Of a DNA stretch of 64,000 nt, positions 59,232 to 64,000 are shown one piece after another. The notes beneath the pieces were generated by a model. The model was not told the DNA's origin and ran no database searches. It was given only the letters and a program-made list of their open reading frames with translations. This DNA comes from DATKYQ01 sp964640665 (lineage in GTDB: Bacteria; Myxococcota; B64-G9), in the NCBI GenBank assembly GCA_964640665.1, contig CAZXHT010000009.1, positions 26,540 to 90,539 of the forward strand, written 5' to 3'. The position numbers were made by a program, and so were the translations under genes. Positions within the stretch are counted from its first letter, which is position 1. Every line of letters begins with the position of its first letter.

Positions 59232-59518
59232 GCAAGACCATCATCTGTCGCTGCGAGGATGTCTGCCTTGCCGACCTGGAAGAAGCCTTCAAGCGCGGCC
59301 AGCACGATCTCGAATCGCTCAAACGTTACACCGGCTTCTCGACCGGCTTCTGCCAGGGCAAGGGTTGCACGGCTCACGCGGCCCGTTTTTTAGCCGCCCT
59401 GCAAGGTGGCGACGACATGGTGGACGATCCTCCCAGGGTACGTCCGCTTTTACACCCCACCCCGGCGGCCTGTTTCGCGGGCCGGGACGACGGCGACGAC
59501 GGCGGTGAGAACCCATGA
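59228..59518 (+). CDS. BFD-type [2Fe-2S]-binding protein
   Basis: The ATG at 59228 lies in ATGA of the preceding stop. The 96-residue protein has the bacterioferritin-associated-ferredoxin-like fold with CRCEDVCLADLEEAF and the later FCQGKGCTAHAARF, whose four cysteines would hold a [2Fe-2S] cluster. In related complexes it forms the small or gamma electron-transfer subunit between the two FAD subunits. It overlaps the next gene by 4 nt. An acidic tail (RDDGDDGGENP) follows the fold. Confidence 0.85.
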   Translation: MSKTIICRCEDVCLADLEEAFKRGQHDLESLKRYTGFSTGFCQGKGCTAHAARFLAALQGGDDMVDDPPRVRPLLHPTPAACFAGRDDGDDGGENP

Positions 59519-60660
59519 AAGATCGCGCCGACCTGGTGATCATCGGCGGCGGGATCATCGGTCTCTCGCTCGCTTACCACCTGGCGCGAATGGGCTTTCA
59601 CGACATCGTGGTTCTCGAACAGGGCTACCTGTGTTTCGGAGCCTCGGGCCGGAACGGCGGCGGCGTCCGCCAGCAGTGGTCGACCGCGGATCACATCAGG
59701 CTGGCCCGTATGAGCGTACACCTGTTTCGCCAGCTTGCGCGCGAGACAGGCTACAACATCTGGTTCAGACAGGGCGGCTACCTGTTCTTGGCCCGCGATG
59801 CCGAATCGGCCCAGGCGCTTTCAAAAAACGTCGAGTTGCAAAACAGCCTGGGAGTGTCCACTCGCCAAATCGATGTCTCGGAGGCAAGACGCATTGTCCC
59901 CGGGCTGGCGGGCGAGGGGATTACGGCCTGCGCCTACAACCCGACAGACGGAGTGCTGTTCCCCTGGCCGGCGGTATGGGGCATGGCCAAAACCGCCCGC
60001 CAGTTGGGCGTTGAGATCGAAACCTTCACCAGGGTGAGCGGCATCGACGTTCGCGACGGACGCATCGTCAAGGTGGTCACCAGCCGGGGCGCGATTGCAA
60101 CGGGCAGGGTTGTCAACGCGGCCGGGGGCTGGTCGCCTCAGATCGCCCGCATGGCCGGCTGCGAGCTGCCCAACCATCCCTACCGGCACGAGATCCTGGT
60201 CGGCGAGCCGCTCGGTCCCTTCCTCGATCCCATGCTGTGCGATCTTTCGGACGGCACCTATTTCTCCCAGACCATGCGCGGCGAGATCTGCGGGGGGCTT
60301 TCCGATCCCGAAGAGCCTTCATCGATGAGCAGCGCTTCGAGCTTCAGGTTTCTCAGGCGCATGTGTCGCTCGATGACCCGCCTGATGCCCAGGCTTGCGG
60401 GGGTCAAGATTCTCAGGCAATGGGCCGGCTATTACGACGAGACCCCCGACGGCAACCCCATCCTGGGGCCTATGAAAGAAGTCGAGGGTTTCATCCAGTT
60501 CAACGGCTTCGGCGGTCACGGATTCATGCTGGCGCCGGCGATCGGCAAGATAGGCGCCGAGTGGCTCCTGCGCCAGGCCGAACACGAGATCTTCACAAAG
60601 TACGCCCCGGATCGGTTCGGAAAAAACCCGGCACCCAAAGAGTCTCTGGTGCTCGGCTAG
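59515..60660 (+). CDS. FAD-dependent oxidoreductase (DAO family), beta subunit-like
   Basis: The 381-residue protein has the FAD motif LVIIGGGIIGLSLAYHLARM, GASGRNGGGVRQQWST and the C-terminal WAGYYDETPDGNPILGP and FNGFGGHGFMLAPAIG stretches. These are typical of sarcosine oxidase beta and D-amino-acid/proline dehydrogenase relatives. The GRNGG motif contacts FAD. With the two upstream genes it makes a heterotrimeric dehydrogenase that passes electrons via FAD, the [2Fe-2S] clusters and probably the quinone pool. It ends 7 nt before the sigma factor gene. Confidence 0.87.
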   Translation: MKDRADLVIIGGGIIGLSLAYHLARMGFHDIVVLEQGYLCFGASGRNGGGVRQQWSTADHIRLARMSVHLFRQLARETGYNIWFRQGGYLFLARDAESAQALSKNVELQNSLGVSTRQIDVSEARRIVPGLAGEGITACAYNPTDGVLFPWPAVWGMAKTARQLGVEIETFTRVSGIDVRDGRIVKVVTSRGAIATGRVVNAAGGWSPQIARMAGCELPNHPYRHEILVGEPLGPFLDPMLCDLSDGTYFSQTMRGEICGGLSDPEEPSSMSSASSFRFLRRMCRSMTRLMPRLAGVKILRQWAGYYDETPDGNPILGPMKEVEGFIQFNGFGGHGFMLAPAIGKIGAEWLLRQAEHEIFTKYAPDRFGKNPAPKESLVLG

Positions 60661-60670
60661 ACCGTTTGTG

Positions 60671-61237
60671 ATGGCAGCATCTTTACACCTGACCCACGAG
60701 GCCTACAGCCGCCACGCCGCCTACATCCATGCTCACCTGACAGCCATATTGAGAGACGAGTCCGAGGCCTGGGACCTGACCCAGGAGACCTTCGTGCACT
60801 ACATTATTTTCCTAAACCGCGGCGGACGGGCGGGCTATCCGTTGGGCTTTCTGTACCGCGCGGCTTCGCGCCTGGCCATCAAGCACCTGCGCAGGAGACG
60901 TCAGCGGGCGAAAATGCTTGCCGCCGCCGCCGAGGACGAACGGCGGGTCGAGGTGCCGGCCGGGCGAATCGAGGCCCGCTCGCTGTTGCGCGCGGTCATG
61001 GATCGGCTCGATCCATGGGGAAAGGTGGTGGCCAAGGCTTTAATGCTCGACGAGATGAGCACCACCGAAATTTGCAATTATACCGGTTTCAGCCGCGGAA
61101 GAGTTCGCCGCAGAATCACTAAAATACGGGCGCTTGCAAAAAATATCGAGCTGACCGCAAAAAAAAGCGATCCGTTTGGGCGTCTCGGGTCCTCTTTACA
61201 AGTGAAAGAACCACTCAAGCGAGGTGAATTCGAATGA
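60671..61237 (+). CDS. ECF-type sigma factor
   Basis: The 188-residue protein has a sigma-2-like region (ESEAWDLTQETFVHYIIFLN, with the DxxQETF motif) and a C-terminal sigma-4-like helix-turn-helix (STTEICNYTGFSRGRVRRRI). It lacks an obvious extended N- or C-domain. A GTG one codon upstream is an alternative start. The C-terminal tail after residue 160 is unusual and charged. It overlaps the zinc-finger gene by 4 nt (ATGA). It probably recruits RNA polymerase to this operon or to envelope genes under control of the next protein. Confidence 0.82.
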   Translation: MAASLHLTHEAYSRHAAYIHAHLTAILRDESEAWDLTQETFVHYIIFLNRGGRAGYPLGFLYRAASRLAIKHLRRRRQRAKMLAAAAEDERRVEVPAGRIEARSLLRAVMDRLDPWGKVVAKALMLDEMSTTEICNYTGFSRGRVRRRITKIRALAKNIELTAKKSDPFGRLGSSLQVKEPLKRGEFE

Positions 61238-62028
61238 GTACGGACGCGCAATACGGCAACCAAAAGAAGACCGGCGCCTGTCCCCGGCGCATCGAGCTGC
61301 TGCAGGCCATGGACCCGGACAGCCAGGGAGAACGCCTGGAGGCCGTGCGCGCGCACGCCCGGAGCTGCCCGCGCTGTTTGGGCATCGTCTCCCGGCTGGA
61401 AGCCGAAAACGAGGAATTCATCGCCCGCCACCCGCCCGGGACGATCGTACCGCGCCTGCTGGCCCGCGCGGTGGGAACCCGGCGCAGACGAGGCCTGCTG
61501 CCCGTGTTTGTTCCCGCCGCCGCCGTACTGGCGTTGCTGGTGCTGCTTGTTGCGCTGCCTGCCGAGCATGAGCCCGGGCCTTTGGCCACGCGCGTCAAGG
61601 GCGAGGTCTCGCTGCGGGTCTTCGTACAGCGCGCTGGGCAAAGCGTCGAGGCACACTCGGGAGAGACTTTCCACGCCGGTGACCGCATTCAGTTCGTCTA
61701 CGCCTCGGGCGCCAAGCGCTACCTGTTTTTAGCCAGCCTCGACGGCGAGGGGCGGGTTTCGAACTTCAACTTCCAGGCGGCACCCAGTTCGGTGCCCATA
61801 GTCCCCGGCAGCGGACAGGTTCTTCAGGGCAGCATCATCCTCGACGATCACCCGGGACCGGAGCGGGTCTTCGCCGTCTTCTCCGACCGCCCGCTTCCAC
61901 AGGCCGAGATCGAACGGGCCGCGGCGCGCGCCTTTGCACACCTGCGCCGGGAAGGCGGCGACATAACCAAGCTCGTCCGCCTGCCGCTGCCCCATCCCCA
62001 GGCCAGCATCCTGCTCGAAAAGAAATAA
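61234..62028 (+). CDS. Zinc-finger anti-sigma factor fused to a DUF4384-like domain
   Basis: The 264-residue protein has Cys16, then H41-x3-C45-x2-C48 in RAHARSCPRCLG, the ZAS-type motif that binds ECF sigma factors. A membrane helix follows at about 87-109 (VFVPAAAVLALLVLLVAL). The periplasmic C-terminal half (SGETFHAGDRIQFVYASGAK, RYLFLASLDGEGRVSNFNF) resembles DUF4384 domains often found beside caspase-like proteins. It should hold the upstream sigma factor at the inner membrane and release it on a periplasmic signal. It is followed after 72 nt by the caspase gene. Confidence 0.8.
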   Translation: MSTDAQYGNQKKTGACPRRIELLQAMDPDSQGERLEAVRAHARSCPRCLGIVSRLEAENEEFIARHPPGTIVPRLLARAVGTRRRRGLLPVFVPAAAVLALLVLLVALPAEHEPGPLATRVKGEVSLRVFVQRAGQSVEAHSGETFHAGDRIQFVYASGAKRYLFLASLDGEGRVSNFNFQAAPSSVPIVPGSGQVLQGSIILDDHPGPERVFAVFSDRPLPQAEIERAAARAFAHLRREGGDITKLVRLPLPHPQASILLEKK

Positions 62029-62100
62029 AGACGCAGAGACGCCCAGGTATGATATGAGTTGCGCCTGTCGATTTTCTAATACTCGACTTCGAGGTGCCAG

Positions 62101-63699
62101 GTGCAGGCGTCCAGGCGATCCAGGGTTGTTTTGCTCTTCGCGAGCTGCGCGTGTTTTGCGCTCGCCTCACGCCCCGCCCAAGCACAGGCAAACCGCTGGG
62201 CCGTGGTGGCCGGTAACAACCTGGGCGGTCGGCAACGCATCCCGCTGCGCTTCGCCGAGCAGGACGCGCGGCGGGTGGCGCGCGTGCTTACCGAACTGGG
62301 CCGCTTCGCGCCCGGGCGTGTTCAGCTGCTGCTTGGAAAATCGCCGCGGGAGTTTCTCGAAGCCATCAGGCGCGCAGAGCGAGGCATTGCCGCAAGCGAT
62401 CCCGATCGCAAGTCGATCCTGTTGATCTATTACTCGGGCCACGCCGACGGTGAAAACCTCGACATGGGCGACCAGCGCCTGGGACTGGCCGATCTGAAAA
62501 GCGAGGCCGCGGCGGCCGGTCCGGCAGTGTCTATGATCGTCCTCGACGCCTGCTACTCCGGCGCGGCCGCCCGGGAAAAGGGCGGCCGCAGCGCCCCGTC
62601 CTTTTTGCGTTTCTCTCAGTCGCCGCGGGCCTCGGGCCGTGTGATCCTCACCTCGGCCGCCGCCTCGGAGCTGGCCCAGGAATCGGACGAGATCGGCAGC
62701 TCGTTCTTCACTCACTACCTGGTCTCGGGCCTGATGGGCGACGCCGATCGCTCGGGCGATCGCAAGGTGACCCTGGCCGAGTTGTACCGCTACGTTTACG
62801 ATCGCACGGTCAACCGCACCGTCGACACCCTGCCCGGGGTGCAGCACCCGGCTTTCTCGTACGATCTCGAGGGAGAGGGCAGCATCGTGTTGACAGATCT
62901 GAACAACGAGTCGACCGGGATCGTGCTGCCCGAGGAGTCCGACGGAAACTATCTGCTGTTCGACACCGGCAAGAGCTCGGTTGTGGCCGAACTTACCAAG
63001 CGCCGCGGGGAGCGGCGCATGATTCCACTTTCGCCCGGCAGCTATGTCCTCAAAAAACGGCTGTCCGATCACCTGCTGGCGGCCGAGTTGCGGATCGCAT
63101 CGGGTAAACTCGTCAGCGTGTCCGAAGAGAGCATGCGGCGGATCGAGTTCGACAGCCCCACCGCCAAGGGCTGGGATCTGGCGCTCGGCACGCGCTCCCG
63201 GCGCTTCGAGGTGCAGGCGCTGATGGGCTGGACGGCTTTTTTGCGCGCTCCGGCCGGGGGGATCTGGTCTGCGCCGGCCGCCGGTGCGGGAGTTATGCTT
63301 CGCGGCTGGCCGGCCCGCGGCTGGAACGCCCGCCTGTCGGTGTCCTCGGGAGCCTGGCGGCACTCGCTGCCGCTCGCCGACCGGCGGCTGGGTTTCACGC
63401 TCGTCTTTTTAGAGACCGCCGCCGCTCTCGGCCGCGCGCTGGAGTACGGCCCCTTCGCGCTGGAGATAGGCGGACGAGTCCTTGCAGACTTCGTCCAGCG
63501 GCGCTTCGACTCCGGGGGCTACACCGGCAACGACCAGTCGGCAGGCGCGGGCCTGGGACCCTACGCGCTGTTTGCGGTAAACCTGGGCCGCCTGCGCCTG
63601 GCCGTCGATTTGTCGGCCGGCGCGATGTTCTTTCCCGGCGCCGACAAGACGATAATCCCATACACCTCGGCCGGGCTGACACTGGGGCTGGGGATATGA
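62101..63699 (+). CDS. Secreted caspase-like peptidase (C14) with a beta-barrel-like C-terminus
   Basis: The 532-residue protein starts at a GTG. It has a signal peptide (VVLLFASCACFALASRPAQA) and a caspase/metacaspase domain at about 30-250, with the catalytic dyad His114 (LLIYYSGHADGEN) and Cys151 (IVLDACYSGAAA). From about residue 330 to the end there are alternating-residue strands (GWNARLSVSSGAWRHSLPLA, LRLAVDLSAGAMFFPGADKT), ending in TSAGLTLGLGI, which resemble an outer-membrane beta-barrel. A periplasmic peptidase anchored in, or delivered through, the outer membrane is implied; the target is unknown. The start codon and signal are not backed by a strong ribosome site. Confidence 0.85.
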   Translation: MQASRRSRVVLLFASCACFALASRPAQAQANRWAVVAGNNLGGRQRIPLRFAEQDARRVARVLTELGRFAPGRVQLLLGKSPREFLEAIRRAERGIAASDPDRKSILLIYYSGHADGENLDMGDQRLGLADLKSEAAAAGPAVSMIVLDACYSGAAAREKGGRSAPSFLRFSQSPRASGRVILTSAAASELAQESDEIGSSFFTHYLVSGLMGDADRSGDRKVTLAELYRYVYDRTVNRTVDTLPGVQHPAFSYDLEGEGSIVLTDLNNESTGIVLPEESDGNYLLFDTGKSSVVAELTKRRGERRMIPLSPGSYVLKKRLSDHLLAAELRIASGKLVSVSEESMRRIEFDSPTAKGWDLALGTRSRRFEVQALMGWTAFLRAPAGGIWSAPAAGAGVMLRGWPARGWNARLSVSSGAWRHSLPLADRRLGFTLVFLETAAALGRALEYGPFALEIGGRVLADFVQRRFDSGGYTGNDQSAGAGLGPYALFAVNLGRLRLAVDLSAGAMFFPGADKTIIPYTSAGLTLGLGI

Positions 63700-64000
63700 C
63701 CGCCGCCGCCAGGCTGCTGGCCGCCTGCGGCGCGGCCCTGATAGTCTTTTCCGCCTGCGAGCTGACCGACGAAATCTACCACCAGGGCCGCGGCGCCGTG
63801 CACGGCGGGACGGCAGTGTCAGGCGCCGAGGTGAACTGGGTAGGCGCAAGCTTCACGACGCCACCGGCGATATGCGACGCCACCGGAAATTTCCTACTGA
63901 CCGACATCCCCGCCGGAAGGCGAGAGCTGATGATTCGCGCCCCCGATCACTTGCTGGGCCTGCGTATCTTCGTAACGGTAGTGGCCGGCCAAACCTCGGA
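63696..64000 (+). CDS. Putative lipoprotein with CarboxypepD_reg-like domain (runs off the window)
   Basis: The ATG at 63696 overlaps the caspase stop (ATGA). The available 101 residues begin MTAAARLLAACGAALIVFSA and then Cys, a weak lipobox. A Greek-key domain follows (VHGGTAVSGAEVNWVGASFT, LTDIPAGRRELMI), as in carboxypeptidase-regulatory-like or TonB-dependent-receptor plug-associated repeats. It is probably a surface or periplasmic lipoprotein of the caspase operon. Full length and function cannot be judged. Confidence 0.75.
   Translation, partial: MTAAARLLAACGAALIVFSACELTDEIYHQGRGAVHGGTAVSGAEVNWVGASFTTPPAICDATGNFLLTDIPAGRRELMIRAPDHLLGLRIFVTVVAGQTS

Noticed and set aside
1..64000. CRISPR arrays, tRNA or rRNA genes
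   Set aside because: I saw no regularly spaced repeats, no tRNA-like T-arm consensus in intergenic DNA and no rRNA sequence. A covariance-model scan would be decisive.

Overview
The window is a GC-rich bacterial chromosome segment with dense, mostly co-directional operons. Several features point to a Gram-negative, deltaproteobacterial or myxobacteria-like organism. It has a type IVa pilus cluster ordered pilB-pilT-pilC-pilS-pilR with an adjacent PilG/H/I-like ABC system, as in Myxococcus. It has a PilZ protein of the myxobacterial type, the operon rho-rpmE-DUF1385-prfA-prmC-murA known from deltaproteobacteria, and a lexA promoter matching the Myxococcus LexA motif at 16 of 17 positions. There are lipoproteins and outer-membrane-type proteins. 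I saw no rRNA, tRNA, CRISPR array, recognisable transposase or integrase.

Layout. 1-3.2 kb: tail of a surface-polysaccharide locus (glycosyltransferase, acyltransferase, sugar epimerase) interrupted by a DUF234-type ATPase. 3.3-17.7 kb: type IV pilus region with four prepilin-like genes in two pairs, a TPR protein plus ABC exporter (PilG/H/I-like), a DUF2723 GT-C glycosyltransferase, and pilR, pilS, pilC, pilT, pilB. At least two pilin transcription units carry good sigma-54 promoters, fitting PilR control. 17.7-24.6 kb: ribF, a tandem CCCH zinc-finger protein, a HtrA-like protease, a PaaK/CapK-like adenylating enzyme, a lipoprotein, a lytic transglycosylase and a PilZ-like protein. 24.6-33.4 kb: murA-prmC-prfA-DUF1385-rpmE-rho, interrupted between prmC and murA by a 2.8-kb module encoding a Zn-ribbon DNA methyltransferase and a small PD-(D/E)XK protein. 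That module is bounded by a perfect 57-bp direct repeat and has an attC-like hairpin at one end. 33.6-35.7 kb: ligA.

35.7-47.7 kb: a second polysaccharide/glycan locus with methyltransferases, a flippase, glycosyltransferases, a WecB-like epimerase, a sulfotransferase and a GT-C protein. It contains an in-frame chimera joining the start of a DegT aminotransferase to most of an ABC permease. 48-57 kb: radical SAM/DUF2344 protein with RNase G, an FHA protein, an ABC-2 exporter and a coiled-coil PilZ protein that may also be sigma-54 driven. 57-60.7 kb: lexA and a three-gene sarcosine-oxidase-like FAD/Fe-S dehydrogenase. 60.7-64 kb: ECF sigma factor, zinc-finger anti-sigma/DUF4384-like protein, secreted caspase-like peptidase with a beta-barrel-like C-terminus, and a truncated lipoprotein.

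The most unusual items are the repeat-bounded methyltransferase/nuclease module with its attC-like end, the aminotransferase-permease chimera, the sigma/anti-sigma/caspase-barrel operon, and a recurring promoter geometry (-10 box 6-9 nt from the start codon) that predicts leaderless mRNAs for ligA, ribF, the radical SAM gene and the chimera.
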